Notes: generated by a model not told the origin, from the sequence alone. 64,000 nucleotides of DNA from Thalassotalea sp. G2M2-11 (GCF_017168195.1 NZ_JADNYL010000002.1:1054001-1118000), one strand, 5' to 3'; positions 10,087 through 19,416 are shown, numbered from the stretch's first letter. Program-made: numbers and translations.

Positions 10087-10539
10087 ATGAATTTACCAGA
10101 TATAATTACTCAGAACTGCACCTTGTGTGCAGTTTCTGCTACTAGTAAAAAGAAAATATTAGAAATGCTTTGTGAAAAAGCTGCTGAGCTGACGAGCGAC
10201 TATCAAACCTATGAGCTGCTTGAGAGCTTAATGGACAGAGAAAAAGTTGGTTCAACCGGTATTGGCAATGGTATCGCTATCCCTCATGGTCGGTTAAACA
10301 AAAGTGAGCAAGTCATTATTGTCGTAGCGACCTCAGCTGAGCCGATTGAATTTGATGCCATCGATAACCGTCCTGTTGATATATTTGTTGCTTTATTTGT
10401 CCCTGAAGCACAATGTCAGCAGCATTTATCGACCTTACAAAGTATTGCGCAAGTGTTGTCAAACAAACAAACCTGCAAACAAGTGAGAAAGTGTCAATCA
10501 GATAGCGAACTTTTTCAACTACTTAAGCATGCCCATTAA
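10087..10539 (+). CDS. ptsN: PtsN, EIIA-Ntr of the nitrogen phosphotransferase system
   Basis: A 150-residue PTS EIIA type-2 domain. The phospho-accepting histidine is in GIGNGIAIPHGRL. It receives phosphate from NPr (ptsO, here 0.9 kb downstream) and regulates potassium transport, phosphate sensing and other targets by direct binding in other bacteria. Cysteine-rich for the family (NCTLCA, QTCKQVRKCQ). Standard rpoN-hpf-ptsN-rapZ-ptsO order. Confidence 0.97.
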   Translation: MNLPDIITQNCTLCAVSATSKKKILEMLCEKAAELTSDYQTYELLESLMDREKVGSTGIGNGIAIPHGRLNKSEQVIIVVATSAEPIEFDAIDNRPVDIFVALFVPEAQCQQHLSTLQSIAQVLSNKQTCKQVRKCQSDSELFQLLKHAH

Positions 10540-10575
10540 CGCCTGCTTAATCACGCACAAGGATCACTTATCATA

Positions 10576-11430
10576 ATGAAGCTTACCATCGTCAGTGGTC
10601 GTTCAGGCTCAGGAAAAACCGTAGCATTAAGAGTGCTTGAAGATCTCGGCTATTATTGTGTCGATAATATTCCCGTTAATTTATTACCTGCGCTGACCCA
10701 TACAGTGATCAATGACTACGAAACGGTTGCCGTTAGCTTAGACGTTCGTAATTTACCTGACGAACCCACTGACATTTCAGAAATTTTAGATTACTTACCC
10801 AGTGCGGTAGAAATGAGCATTGTCTATTTAGATGCTGATGACAGTGATTTAATTCGTCGTTTTAGTGAAACTCGTCGCCTACATCCATTGATTAAACAAA
10901 ATATAGCTTTAGATCAGGCGATTTCATTAGAGAAAAAATTATTAGAGCCTATTTCCAGCCGAGCCAATTTATACATTAATACCAGTCAACTAACGCCACA
11001 CCAGTTAGCTGACTTGATCCGTGAACGTGTGCTTGGCAAAACGACTGGCAACATGGTGGTGGTATTTGAATCTTTTGGTTACAAGCATGGCATGCCCAAA
11101 GATGCTGACTTTGTGTTTGATGCCCGTTTTCTGCCTAATCCATTCTGGGAAAAGGATCTCAAACCATTCACCGGCCTTGATAAACCAGTACAAGACTTTT
11201 TAGCAAGTCAGCCGATTGTCACTAAGTTTGTCTGGCAAATTAATAGTTTTATGATGACTTGGTTACCTCATTTAGAGCGTAATAACCGCAGCTACATCAC
11301 CATTGCCATAGGCTGTACTGGCGGTAAACATCGGTCAGTGTATATTGCTGAATTATTAGCGGAAAGCTTCAGAAAAGAGCGTAGTGATGTACAGGCTAGG
11401 CATCGTGATTTGCAAGTAAAAGCCACCTAA
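10576..11430 (+). CDS. rapZ: RapZ, RNase adapter protein
   Basis: A 284-residue RapZ (YvcJ/YhbJ family). Walker A is SGRSGSGKT at the N-terminus; the C-terminal RNA-binding domain has the conserved GCTGGKHRSVYIAE. In enteric bacteria RapZ hands the sRNA GlmZ to RNase E to tune GlmS and so amino-sugar supply for the envelope. Lies between ptsN and ptsO as usual. Confidence 0.97.
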   Translation: MKLTIVSGRSGSGKTVALRVLEDLGYYCVDNIPVNLLPALTHTVINDYETVAVSLDVRNLPDEPTDISEILDYLPSAVEMSIVYLDADDSDLIRRFSETRRLHPLIKQNIALDQAISLEKKLLEPISSRANLYINTSQLTPHQLADLIRERVLGKTTGNMVVVFESFGYKHGMPKDADFVFDARFLPNPFWEKDLKPFTGLDKPVQDFLASQPIVTKFVWQINSFMMTWLPHLERNNRSYITIAIGCTGGKHRSVYIAELLAESFRKERSDVQARHRDLQVKAT

Positions 11431-11449
11431 CTCACTTTTGGATATATCG

Positions 11450-11728
11450 ATGTCAACGCAACAAAAACGCTCATTAGTCATTTCAAACAAGCTTGGTTTA
11501 CACGCAAGAGCCGCCACTAAGCTTGCCCAGTTAAGCCAAAAATTTGATGCAACAGTTACCATTGAACTTGATGGTAAACAAGCAGATGCCACCAGTATTA
11601 TGGGATTAATGTTGCTCGCCGGTGGTCAAGGAAAAACCGTTACCATCATTACCGATGGTCAAGATGCAGAGCAAGCGCTGGCGGATGTTTGTCAATTATT
11701 TACCGATAAATTTGATGAAGAAGAATAA
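11450..11728 (+). CDS. ptsO: NPr, HPr-like phosphocarrier of the nitrogen PTS
   Basis: A 92-residue HPr-family protein. The phosphorylatable histidine is in NKLGLHARAATKLAQL, and the regulatory-serine-site region reads DATSIMGLMLLAGGQG. It transfers phosphate from EI-Ntr (PtsP) to PtsN. The ATG at 11450 is used, since the upstream in-frame TTG at 11438 adds only a non-conserved tail. Last gene of the rpoN cluster; about 200 bp to mgtE follow. Confidence 0.95.
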   Translation: MSTQQKRSLVISNKLGLHARAATKLAQLSQKFDATVTIELDGKQADATSIMGLMLLAGGQGKTVTIITDGQDAEQALADVCQLFTDKFDEEE

Positions 11729-11930
11729 GCTTTCTTCATTTTAGCCATCACTTTTCGTACGTTATTTTTTGTTAAAGCCAGAAAAAAAAGCTGATAAAAC
11801 CAGTAAGTTGAGATAAACTAATTGCTACTGGGCAGCTAATAAATTTAATAATTATTTAACTTTTTCGTAATTTCGTCTCAGTATTTTCAGTTATTTCTAA
11901 TTTCGTTTTATAACGGCACGGGACAGCTAT

Positions 11931-13289
11931 ATGCCGGAAAGTTCAGAGCAAGAATACAGCCAACAACGATTACAACAAGTCAATGAAGCACTTGGCAGTG
12001 GTATGTTCGTCTATGTTCGCAAATTATTGCAGAACATGACGGCTTACGATTTAGCGCTGCTTTTAGAATCGTCCCCCACCAAAAGCCGTACTGTGCTATG
12101 GCAATTAATTGATCATGACCATCATGGTGAAGTACTTGAAGAACTCAATGAAGAAGTTCGTAAAAGTATACTGAAAAATATACGTCCAGAAAAATTAGCC
12201 GCTGTTGCTGAGGGCATGGATGTTGATGATTTAGCTGAAGTATTTCGTACATTACCAGACAGCGTCTATCGTGAAGTACTTAATTCGATGGACTCCCAAG
12301 ACCGGAGTCGAGTAGAAGCCGCGTTATCTTTTGAAGAAGATACCGCTGGCGGTATCATGAATACCGATACCATCACCATTCGCCCTGATGTCACGGTTGA
12401 TGTGGTATTACGCTACCTCAGGTTGAAAAAAGATTTACCCGAAGCAACCGATTCATTCTATGTGGTTGATCGCAATGATATTTTTATTGGTGCCGTGTCG
12501 CTCACCGCCATTATCACCAGCAAACCTGAAGAAATTGTCTCGAACCTGATAGATGAAGAAATCACGGCTGTTGATGCCGATATGCCAGAAACAGAAGTTG
12601 CTCAGCTCTTTGAGCGTTACGACTGGGTATCAGCGCCAGTAATAGATAAAGAAAATCGCTTATTAGGCCGTATCACCATTGATGATGTCATCGATATTAT
12701 TCGTGAAGAAGCTGAACACTCAATGATGAGTATGGCGGGTTTAGATGACGAAGCCGATACTTTTGCGCCAATTCTTAAAAGTACACAACAACGTTCCATC
12801 TGGTTGGGTATCAATCTTATCACCGCATTATTGGCGGTTGCCGTATCCAGCATGTTTGAAGACATTCTCGGTCAACTAGCCATTTTGGCTATTTTAAATA
12901 CCTTAGTACCCAGTATGGGTGGGGTCGCCGGTAACCAAACATTAACACTGGTGATCCGTGGTATGGCTCTCGGTCATGTCGGTGAAAGTAACGCAAAAAT
13001 CTTACTTTATAAAGAGCTTGCCGTAGGCTTTCTTAACGGCGTTATTTGGGCGCTTTTAATTGCCACTGTGGTTACAGTCTGGAAACAAGATATTATGCTA
13101 GGTGGAGTGATTGCGTTTGCGATGTTAATGAATTTAACCGCGGCAGGGATTGCAGGCGTTAGTATTCCTCTTGTATTGAAAAAGCTAGACATAGATCCCG
13201 CATTAGCAGGAAGCGTGGTGTTAACAACCATCACTGATGTTGTCGGTATTTTTGCTTTCCTTGGTACCGCCACACTTCTGCTGGGCTAG
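11931..13289 (+). CDS. mgtE: MgtE, magnesium transporter/channel
   Basis: A 452-residue MgtE: N-terminal superhelical domain with acidic Mg-sensing surface (about residues 20-125), two CBS domains (FEEDTAGGIMNTDTITIRPDVTV..., then EEITAVDADMPETEVAQLF..), a plug helix and five membrane segments. The pore motif GGVAGNQTLTLVIRG is intact. It conducts Mg2+ inward and closes when cytoplasmic Mg2+ is high. The 200 bp upstream show no recognisable Mg2+ riboswitch. It converges on pmbA with only 5 bp between stops. Confidence 0.97.
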   Translation: MPESSEQEYSQQRLQQVNEALGSGMFVYVRKLLQNMTAYDLALLLESSPTKSRTVLWQLIDHDHHGEVLEELNEEVRKSILKNIRPEKLAAVAEGMDVDDLAEVFRTLPDSVYREVLNSMDSQDRSRVEAALSFEEDTAGGIMNTDTITIRPDVTVDVVLRYLRLKKDLPEATDSFYVVDRNDIFIGAVSLTAIITSKPEEIVSNLIDEEITAVDADMPETEVAQLFERYDWVSAPVIDKENRLLGRITIDDVIDIIREEAEHSMMSMAGLDDEADTFAPILKSTQQRSIWLGINLITALLAVAVSSMFEDILGQLAILAILNTLVPSMGGVAGNQTLTLVIRGMALGHVGESNAKILLYKELAVGFLNGVIWALLIATVVTVWKQDIMLGGVIAFAMLMNLTAAGIAGVSIPLVLKKLDIDPALAGSVVLTTITDVVGIFAFLGTATLLLG

Positions 13290-13294
13290 TCTGC

Positions 13295-14638
13295 TTAATT
13301 ACCCGCCACTTGCATTTCATCTAGCAAGAGTGAGCCAGTGCGGATACTGCCTTTCATGTCAATATCATTACCAACGGCGACAATCTGCTTAAACATGTTG
13401 GCTAAATTACCCGCAATGGTCACTTCAGACACAGGATAGGCTATTTCACCATTTTCCACCCAAAAGCCTGCCGCACCGCGTGAGTAATCGCCGTTGACAA
13501 CATTCACCCCTTGCCCCATTAATTCAGTAACTAATAATCCCGTACCTAGCTGTTTAAGCATTTGATTAAAGTCACCTCCAGTCGATGATACTTGCCAATT
13601 ATGAATACCGCCAGCATGACCAGTAGTTTGCATGCCAAGTTTTCTCGCAGAGTAACTGGTTAATAAAAAGCTTTCCAATACACCGTCTTTGACAATGTCC
13701 CGATCAACGGTAGCAACACCTTCACTATCAAACGCACTGCTGGCTAACGCTTTTTTAATGTGCGGGCGTTCCTTAATCGTTAAAAATTCAGGAAAAATAG
13801 GCTGCCCTAAGGCATCAAGTAAGAACGACGATTGTCGATATAAATTGCCTCCACTAATCGCCGCAATAAAATGACCAAAAAAGGTATTCGCAATATCTGC
13901 GCGAAACATGACGGGTACTTTCCCCGTTGGTAATTTTCTAGCATGCAGCCTTGAAAGCGCCTCATTCGCTGCATTAATACCGACTTTTTCTGCTTGTGCT
14001 AGTAAAGCAAAATCGCGATTAATTGTATAATCATAATCACGCTGCATATCTTCACCCTCACTCGCTATCGCAACACAGCTTAACGAGTGACGAGAACTTG
14101 GATAACCAACTAATTGACCATGACTATTTCCGTACACCTTAAAGCCTTCAAAGCATGCTAATGTCGCGCCATCAGAATTAGTGATACGTTGATCACTGGA
14201 TAACGCGGCATTTTCACATGTTTTAGCAATCGCAATCGCTTCGTCAGTTGACAATTCTTTAGGATGATATAAGTCGAGATCGATGGGTGACATCGACAAC
14301 AGTTCTTTATCTGCTAAACCAGAAAATTCATCTACTGATGTGTATTTTGCAATATTGACCGCGGCTTGTACCGCTTGTTTTAATGCACCATCAGATAAAT
14401 CAGCAGTCGAAGCGCTACCCTTTCGACCTTGTTGGTACACAGTAATACCCAATGCACCATCATTGGTAAATTCAACCGTTTCCACTTCACCTAAACGAGT
14501 ACTAACACTCAACCCTTGTTGCTTACTCATTGACACTTCAGCGCCATCTGCACCCAGTGATTTTGCTAGCGATAATACCTCGGCAACTCGGCTTTCTACT
14601 TGTTCCATTTGTTTGGGAATACTAATTGAATCTGTCAT
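13295..14638 (-). CDS. pmbA: PmbA/TldE, metalloprotease-like subunit
   Basis: A 447-residue PmbA (TldE). N-terminal GADGAEVSMSKQQGLSVSTRLGEVE, the conserved NSDGATLACFEG, and C-terminal NVVNGDYSRGAAGFWVENGEIAYPVSEVTIAGNL are family hallmarks. With TldD it forms a heterodimeric protease involved in microcin maturation, antitoxin CcdA turnover and peptide processing; PmbA lacks the zinc site. Convergent with mgtE, divergent from darP, as commonly seen. Confidence 0.96.
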   Translation of the reverse strand: MTDSISIPKQMEQVESRVAEVLSLAKSLGADGAEVSMSKQQGLSVSTRLGEVETVEFTNDGALGITVYQQGRKGSASTADLSDGALKQAVQAAVNIAKYTSVDEFSGLADKELLSMSPIDLDLYHPKELSTDEAIAIAKTCENAALSSDQRITNSDGATLACFEGFKVYGNSHGQLVGYPSSRHSLSCVAIASEGEDMQRDYDYTINRDFALLAQAEKVGINAANEALSRLHARKLPTGKVPVMFRADIANTFFGHFIAAISGGNLYRQSSFLLDALGQPIFPEFLTIKERPHIKKALASSAFDSEGVATVDRDIVKDGVLESFLLTSYSARKLGMQTTGHAGGIHNWQVSSTGGDFNQMLKQLGTGLLVTELMGQGVNVVNGDYSRGAAGFWVENGEIAYPVSEVTIAGNLANMFKQIVAVGNDIDMKGSIRTGSLLLDEMQVAGN

Positions 14639-14730
14639 TTAAACGAATATCTCATATTTGTTGCTAGAGCCTCTGACACCGATTGATGTATAATGCTTAT
14701 TACAACGTAAATTTATCAATTGTTATTATT

Positions 14731-15249
14731 ATGCCCCAGTCTGAACACGATATCGATGAATTCGATGAAGAATATAAAAGTAAAACAGACTTAAAGCGTG
14801 AAATGCACGCTATGCAAGATTTTGCCCTTAAGTTGGTGAAACTCAGTAAGCATCAACGCAGCAAAGTCCCCTTTAGCGACGGATTATTAGAATCCCTAGC
14901 CTTAGCCGATAAGATCAAAAACAAGCCTGAAGCTTTGCGTCGTCACGTCAGATATATGGCGAAAGTATTAACAGAAAATGATCTTGAGCCTATTCATAAG
15001 GCACTTGATATCATGGCGAACAAGCATCAACAAGACTCTATTAGACATCAACAACTTGAACAGTTACGTGAAGATTTACTCAGCCAAGACAATGACTTTA
15101 TTGAAAGCGTGCTTTCTGACAATGACACCATGGAACGTCAAAAGTTGCGCCAACTTATTCGAAATGCCAATAAAGAGAAGAAAGCTGAAAAGATAGCCAA
15201 AGGCCATCAAGAGCTACTCAATTACCTAAAGCAGCATGTCGCTGTATAG
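14731..15249 (+). CDS. darP: DarP (YjgA), 50S ribosome biogenesis factor
   Basis: A 172-residue YjgA/DUF615 protein. The N-terminus is acidic (SEHDIDEFDEEYKSKTDLKRE) and is followed by the helical core ALKLVKLSKHQRSKVPF, ALRRHVRYMAKVLTENDLEPI and the end KLRQLIRNANKEKKAEK. It binds late 50S precursors in E. coli. Adjacent and divergent to pmbA, a conserved pairing. The ATG at 14731 is selected; a start at 14683 would add a non-homologous hydrophobic tail. Confidence 0.93.
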   Translation: MPQSEHDIDEFDEEYKSKTDLKREMHAMQDFALKLVKLSKHQRSKVPFSDGLLESLALADKIKNKPEALRRHVRYMAKVLTENDLEPIHKALDIMANKHQQDSIRHQQLEQLREDLLSQDNDFIESVLSDNDTMERQKLRQLIRNANKEKKAEKIAKGHQELLNYLKQHVAV

Positions 15250-15270
15250 ACTAACGAAGTAATACATCAA

Positions 15271-15305
15271 TAATACGCCAAGCATGTTACATGCTTGGCG
15301 TATTA
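15271..15305. terminator. Bidirectional terminator between darP and the AstE-like gene
   Basis: A perfect 16-bp inverted repeat (arms 15271-15286 and 15290-15305, TAATACGCCAAGCATG on the left) with a TTA loop lies between two convergent genes and ends in AT-rich sequence. It should work in both directions. Confidence 0.85.
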
Positions 15306-15333
15306 TATTTAACTCTCAAAAGCGAAGTGTTAG

Positions 15334-16461
15334 CTATAAAATAAAATACTTAGCAAACACTTTATAAAGCTCAGTCCCCTGATTCACACTCGCTGATGCA
15401 AAGTGAAGAATAGGGATCACATCTTGATCCAATGATAAATAATGTAACGGATCACCATCTCCGTAATTATCCATGCGCAAAATACGCGCCAATGGCTGTC
15501 CTGCGGCTAGCGGTTGACCAAATTCAGCAAGATAATCCACCATGCCTCCCATCGGCGAATAATAAGCCTTGTAATCTTTTAAATAACAGCCATAACGGGT
15601 CATTTCTTGTGGGACAAACTCAGTACTATCTATTACCCCTTTATGCTGCAAATAACATAAAATACTTTTGGCATCCGTTAATGCTACATCCAGATCAATT
15701 TGTTCCTGTGAGCCTAACTCAACCGTAAAGCTTTCTTTATTTATCCCATTCGCATCAATCGAAAACTCAATGCCTAATTCAGCAAAAGCTTGCTGCAGTT
15801 TCCACCAGGGACAAAAGGTAGCTTCATCCAGCGCTCCATCAAAGACATTAGGGATTAGTAACGTATGAGGAATATCGAAATACTGTGCGCTTTCTTGGGC
15901 ATATTCTGGGCAATACAAGTGCTTACTTGAGATAGGCCCTGTATGTAAATCTAAAACAAAATCGGCTTGATGAGCCAACTGTTGAAGTTGATAAGCAATG
16001 CGCTGCCCCGTGGTCAAACCATAAATATTATGATCAAGCTTTTGATTTATTGTCTCAAGCATCAAGGCTTTAAAGTCACGCTCTATGGTAGCGTTATCTT
16101 TACCAATGCATTGTTGCACAAATGGTTTTATGATCGACTCATCAAAATGATACATCCGGTTCCAGTTAACCCCGGTAATAGGATCAAAACGCCCTAAGGT
16201 ATATTCACCATTTTTATGATTACAGCCCACAGGATTAGCATACGGTACTAAGGTAATATCACCGTTTACCTTTAAATCACGCAGTAATTCGAGCAACTGA
16301 AAAATAACCGCATTACCCTGCACTTCTGCACCATGCATATTCGCTTGAATATACACACTTGGCGCACCTGCCCTTCCTTTAAAACGATAAACAGGTACAG
16401 TTAATGCCGCACCGCTGGCCATTTCCCCTACATGCATCACTTCTTTTGTAAATTCTGTCAT
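15334..16461 (-). CDS. Succinylglutamate desuccinylase/aspartoacylase-family zinc deacylase
   Basis: A 375-residue M14-fold deacylase of the AstE/AspA family, cytoplasmic (no signal peptide). Zinc ligands are visible as H43 and E46 in NMHGAEVQGN and H173 in LDLHTG; the general-base glutamate is E248 in FTVELGSQ. Family members hydrolyse amide bonds of N-acylated amino acids. It is the last gene of a lysine-riboswitch operon, 16 bp after the decarboxylase gene. No arginine-succinyltransferase genes are near, so arginine catabolism is unlikely. The inferred substrate is an N-succinylated lysine precursor, replacing DapE; an unrelated acyl-amino acid is the alternative. Confidence 0.88.
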   Translation of the reverse strand: MTEFTKEVMHVGEMASGAALTVPVYRFKGRAGAPSVYIQANMHGAEVQGNAVIFQLLELLRDLKVNGDITLVPYANPVGCNHKNGEYTLGRFDPITGVNWNRMYHFDESIIKPFVQQCIGKDNATIERDFKALMLETINQKLDHNIYGLTTGQRIAYQLQQLAHQADFVLDLHTGPISSKHLYCPEYAQESAQYFDIPHTLLIPNVFDGALDEATFCPWWKLQQAFAELGIEFSIDANGINKESFTVELGSQEQIDLDVALTDAKSILCYLQHKGVIDSTEFVPQEMTRYGCYLKDYKAYYSPMGGMVDYLAEFGQPLAAGQPLARILRMDNYGDGDPLHYLSLDQDVIPILHFASASVNQGTELYKVFAKYFIL

Positions 16462-16477
16462 TGTTATACCTAACTAC

Positions 16478-17710
16478 TTAACGTAAATACCAGTTAGCTG
16501 ACTCAGCTGTGCGAATCTCTGTTAACTTGCCTGAATGCCAAACCCACTCACTGGCAATTTCGTGACAAAGAAAAAACGGCATACTTTCAGTAAATCCATA
16601 CGCTCCGCATAGCCCAAATACTAAAACATCATCAACCGAAACATCTTCCGGTAGAGAGAATTGGCCTAATTTATCCATACTGGTACATAATGGTCCATGT
16701 ACATCATATTGTTTTGACTCAGATTGTGATGTGCGCAATAAGGCAACAGGAAAAGGCTGATCAGTAATAGCGGGCCGTAATAAGTGGTTAATACCGCCAG
16801 CAAGTACTAACTGCGCCTGCTGATAATTCATTTTTTTATCTACCACAGGGCTGAGATAATAACCACAATGTGCCACCGCAAATCGTCCAAGCTCTAACCA
16901 AAGCTCATCAACACCGGCTTGCTGCTTGATTTTGGCCAGATCCGTTATAATTTGCTGCCAGGACAAACCAACACCTTGCTGTAAGTAATCAATACCTAAA
17001 CCACCACCTAAGTCGAGTATTTTCAGTGTCATACCAATATCATTTGCTAACTGACACAAAGGCGGGACCATTTGTTGCCACAATTGGTACATCTTCTGAT
17101 TACTGAGCATATTGCCCCATTGGAAAATATGTAAACCGCAGATATCCACACTTGGGAAGTCAGTCACCTTGATACCTTGCCACTCTGCCACCGATAATCC
17201 AAAAGGGGTTAGTGCATTGCCACCAAGGGGATTTTTTTCACCTTCAGGCCACTGCAATTGCACACGTAACAAGACTTGAGGGGTCACATTTTCAGCCTGT
17301 GACGCCTCATTGAGCCATTGCAGTTGATTTAAGCTTTCTGCAACAAAAACCCTAACGCCTTGCTTAATAAAGGCATGGATCTGTTGTTTGGACTTTGCAG
17401 GTCCTGTATTGAGTATACGCTCAGGTGCAATGCCTTGTTGCAGCACCTGAGCAAGTTCGCCACTGCTGGCGACATCAAAATTAAAGCCTGCACTATCCAG
17501 TGTTTGAATCACACGTGATAAGGGATTCGCTTTCACCGCAAACCACAGCTTGATCACATCTTGCTGTTGTAAACTTGCTAAGTGAGCTTGGAGCTGTTCC
17601 AGATCATATACAAAACAGCCATTAGCAACGTCTAACGTTTTTGATTCAAGCACTTGTTGTTGCAATTCAGCACTAATAGCGGGCGATAGCCATTGAGGAT
17701 GATTAGCCAT
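16478..17710 (-). CDS. Fold-type III PLP-dependent decarboxylase (LysA-like)
   Basis: A 410-residue alanine-racemase-fold decarboxylase. PLP lysine K60 lies in WFAVKANPL, the phosphate-binding glycines in DLGGGLGIDY, ELGR at 273-276, and the dimer-supplied catalytic cysteine C342 in GPLCTSMDKLG; FGLCGAYGFTES follows. All catalytic residues are present. The usual LysA HIGSQ-type specificity motif reads HIFQWGN here, so it is not a canonical diaminopimelate decarboxylase. It lies between dapD-like and AstE-like genes under a lysine riboswitch. Likely substrates are diaminopimelate or an N-succinyl derivative (inference); carboxynorspermidine decarboxylase is a less likely alternative. Confidence 0.87.
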   Translation of the reverse strand: MANHPQWLSPAISAELQQQVLESKTLDVANGCFVYDLEQLQAHLASLQQQDVIKLWFAVKANPLSRVIQTLDSAGFNFDVASSGELAQVLQQGIAPERILNTGPAKSKQQIHAFIKQGVRVFVAESLNQLQWLNEASQAENVTPQVLLRVQLQWPEGEKNPLGGNALTPFGLSVAEWQGIKVTDFPSVDICGLHIFQWGNMLSNQKMYQLWQQMVPPLCQLANDIGMTLKILDLGGGLGIDYLQQGVGLSWQQIITDLAKIKQQAGVDELWLELGRFAVAHCGYYLSPVVDKKMNYQQAQLVLAGGINHLLRPAITDQPFPVALLRTSQSESKQYDVHGPLCTSMDKLGQFSLPEDVSVDDVLVFGLCGAYGFTESMPFFLCHEIASEWVWHSGKLTEIRTAESANWYLR

Positions 17711-17722
17711 AGTAGCAACCTA

Positions 17723-18472
17723 TTAACGTAAGACAGATTCAAGTTCTAGTGAGGCATCACTTTTTTCATCGCGATATTTCACGATCAGCGCACATGCCAT
17801 ATTCAATCCGTGTGAACTTGCCCACTCACCTTTGATTGGTCGAGTTCCCGGCACAACAACAGCACGCTCAGGAATATCCGCACCTTTTTCAAGCATCACT
17901 TGATTGACACAGTCATAAACAGGCACAGAAGCAGATAATGAAACCCCTGGCGCTAACACTGCCCCCTTTTTCACCACAATACCTTCGACAATAACCACGC
18001 CGGCACTGAGAAACGCATCGTCTTCAATAATCACCGGGCTAGCCCCTATCGGTTCTAACACTCCGCCAATTTGTACCGCAGCCGACACATGAACGTTTTT
18101 GCCAACTTGTGCACATGAGCCGATTAACGCATGGCTATCAACCATAGTGCCACTATCAACAAATGCCCCGACATTAATATATGCCGGTGGCATGATAATC
18201 ACCCCAGGTGCAACATAAGCTCCGCTTCGAACCGATGAACCACCAGGGACCAATCGTACACCATCTGTAACACTAAACTGGCGAGCAGGTAAGTTATGCT
18301 TATCGACAAACCCTTGATAGTTACTATCAAAAGCAACGTTTTCGCCCGCTTTAAACGCCGCAAGAATTGCTTCTTTTACAGCAACATTGGCATGCCAGTT
18401 ACCTTGCTCATCTTGATTTGCTGCACGCACAGTACCTGCTTCTAATTGTGCTAATGTTTCTTGCCAATTCAT
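17723..18472 (-). CDS. dapD: DapD-like tetrahydrodipicolinate N-succinyltransferase
   Basis: A 249-residue left-handed beta-helix acyltransferase. The hexapeptide-repeat core matches E. coli DapD closely: AYINVGAFVDSGTMVDSHALIGSCAQVGKNVHVSAAVQIGGVLEPIGASPVIIEDDAFLSAG. It is about 25 residues shorter at the N-terminus than E. coli DapD and diverges in the last third (VPVYDCVNQVMLEKGADIPERAVVVPG). It should succinylate tetrahydrodipicolinate with succinyl-CoA. It starts 2 bp after the dapA-like stop, so the two are coupled. A second, standard dapD is probable elsewhere but not visible. Confidence 0.9.
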   Translation of the reverse strand: MNWQETLAQLEAGTVRAANQDEQGNWHANVAVKEAILAAFKAGENVAFDSNYQGFVDKHNLPARQFSVTDGVRLVPGGSSVRSGAYVAPGVIIMPPAYINVGAFVDSGTMVDSHALIGSCAQVGKNVHVSAAVQIGGVLEPIGASPVIIEDDAFLSAGVVIVEGIVVKKGAVLAPGVSLSASVPVYDCVNQVMLEKGADIPERAVVVPGTRPIKGEWASSHGLNMACALIVKYRDEKSDASLELESVLR

Positions 18473-18474
18473 TA

Positions 18475-19416
18475 CTACTTAACTCCGATAATTTGTTGAA
18501 TATTATTCGCTTCACTGGGCTGACTTTGGGTCAACCACTGATTAATTTGTTGATCAATTTCAGTGAGTTGCTGTGATGTGGATAGTTCTTTCTCGGTCAA
18601 AGGCTCACGCAGTTTCGGGGAAATTAATAAGCCCTTTTCAGCCATCAACACTTTGGTGGCTATTGGGCTTGCCACTTGAAAAAGCGCTGCTACCGCATTA
18701 TGCCAAAGCGGAAATAAGCCTTTATGCTCTCCCGCCAGTGCTTGTTTTACGTATCGATTCGTTGCTTTTGGCCAAACATTACCTGCGACAGATACTAAGC
18801 CTTGCACATCCGCGCCAGCTAAATATGGCATCATGGCATCTTCGCCGCTGTATAGCGCGACTTTGGGGCAATGTTGTCGAAAATTTAAAATGGTATTTAG
18901 ATCACCGCTTGCTTCTTTAATCGCCCAGCAATTAGGATGATCTTGAATGTTTTGTATTGCCGCTACGGGAATATTGACGCCACTTCGCGATGGCACGTTA
19001 TAAATCATGCAAGGGGCGTTTGCTTGCGATAATAAGGTTTGAAACCAGTGGGTTAATCCCTGAACACCGGGCTTTGCATAAATAGGTGAAGCAATTAAAT
19101 AAGCATCGACACCCAGTTGATCACATTGTGAGATCCATGCTTGTTGCGCAGCTAAGTTATAACCGCCAACCGCGACCATAATAGGCACATCGAGTGCCAG
19201 TTTTGTAACACACTCAACAATGGCAAATTGTTCACTGGCGTTGAGTGCCAGCCCTTCACCTGTGCTACCAAGCAAAGTGATACCATTGCCAGCATTAGCT
19301 TGACGCTTTGCCAGTGATACTAGGGAGTCAAAATCAACCGAACCATCTTCATGCATTGGCGTAACCAAGGCTGTCCATAGTACAGTATTGTGAATATTTT
19401 GTGTTGTTTGATTCAT
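18475..19416 (-). CDS. dapA: DapA-like 4-hydroxy-tetrahydrodipicolinate synthase
   Basis: A 313-residue class I aldolase of the DHDPS/NAL family. Active-site residues fit DapA: LLGSTGEG (S51-T52, where DapA usually has TT), Y139 in MIYNVPSRSG with the substrate-carboxylate arginine R144, and Schiff-base K167 in WAIKEASGD. It condenses pyruvate and aspartate semialdehyde. First gene of the riboswitch operon. The ATG at 19416 abuts a hairpin that covers its weak ribosome-binding site. Its C-terminus (about 290-313) is less conserved. R144 argues for true DapA rather than N-acetylneuraminate lyase. Confidence 0.92.
   Translation of the reverse strand: MNQTTQNIHNTVLWTALVTPMHEDGSVDFDSLVSLAKRQANAGNGITLLGSTGEGLALNASEQFAIVECVTKLALDVPIMVAVGGYNLAAQQAWISQCDQLGVDAYLIASPIYAKPGVQGLTHWFQTLLSQANAPCMIYNVPSRSGVNIPVAAIQNIQDHPNCWAIKEASGDLNTILNFRQHCPKVALYSGEDAMMPYLAGADVQGLVSVAGNVWPKATNRYVKQALAGEHKGLFPLWHNAVAALFQVASPIATKVLMAEKGLLISPKLREPLTEKELSTSQQLTEIDQQINQWLTQSQPSEANNIQQIIGVK

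Noticed and set aside
11729-11930. Possible magnesium riboswitch upstream of mgtE
   Set aside because: The 200-bp leader has no M-box core blocks or convincing multi-helix structure; only AT-rich sequence is seen.
18475-19416. N-acetylneuraminate lyase instead of DapA
   Set aside because: The carboxylate-binding arginine (R144) of DHDPS is present and the operon is under a lysine riboswitch.
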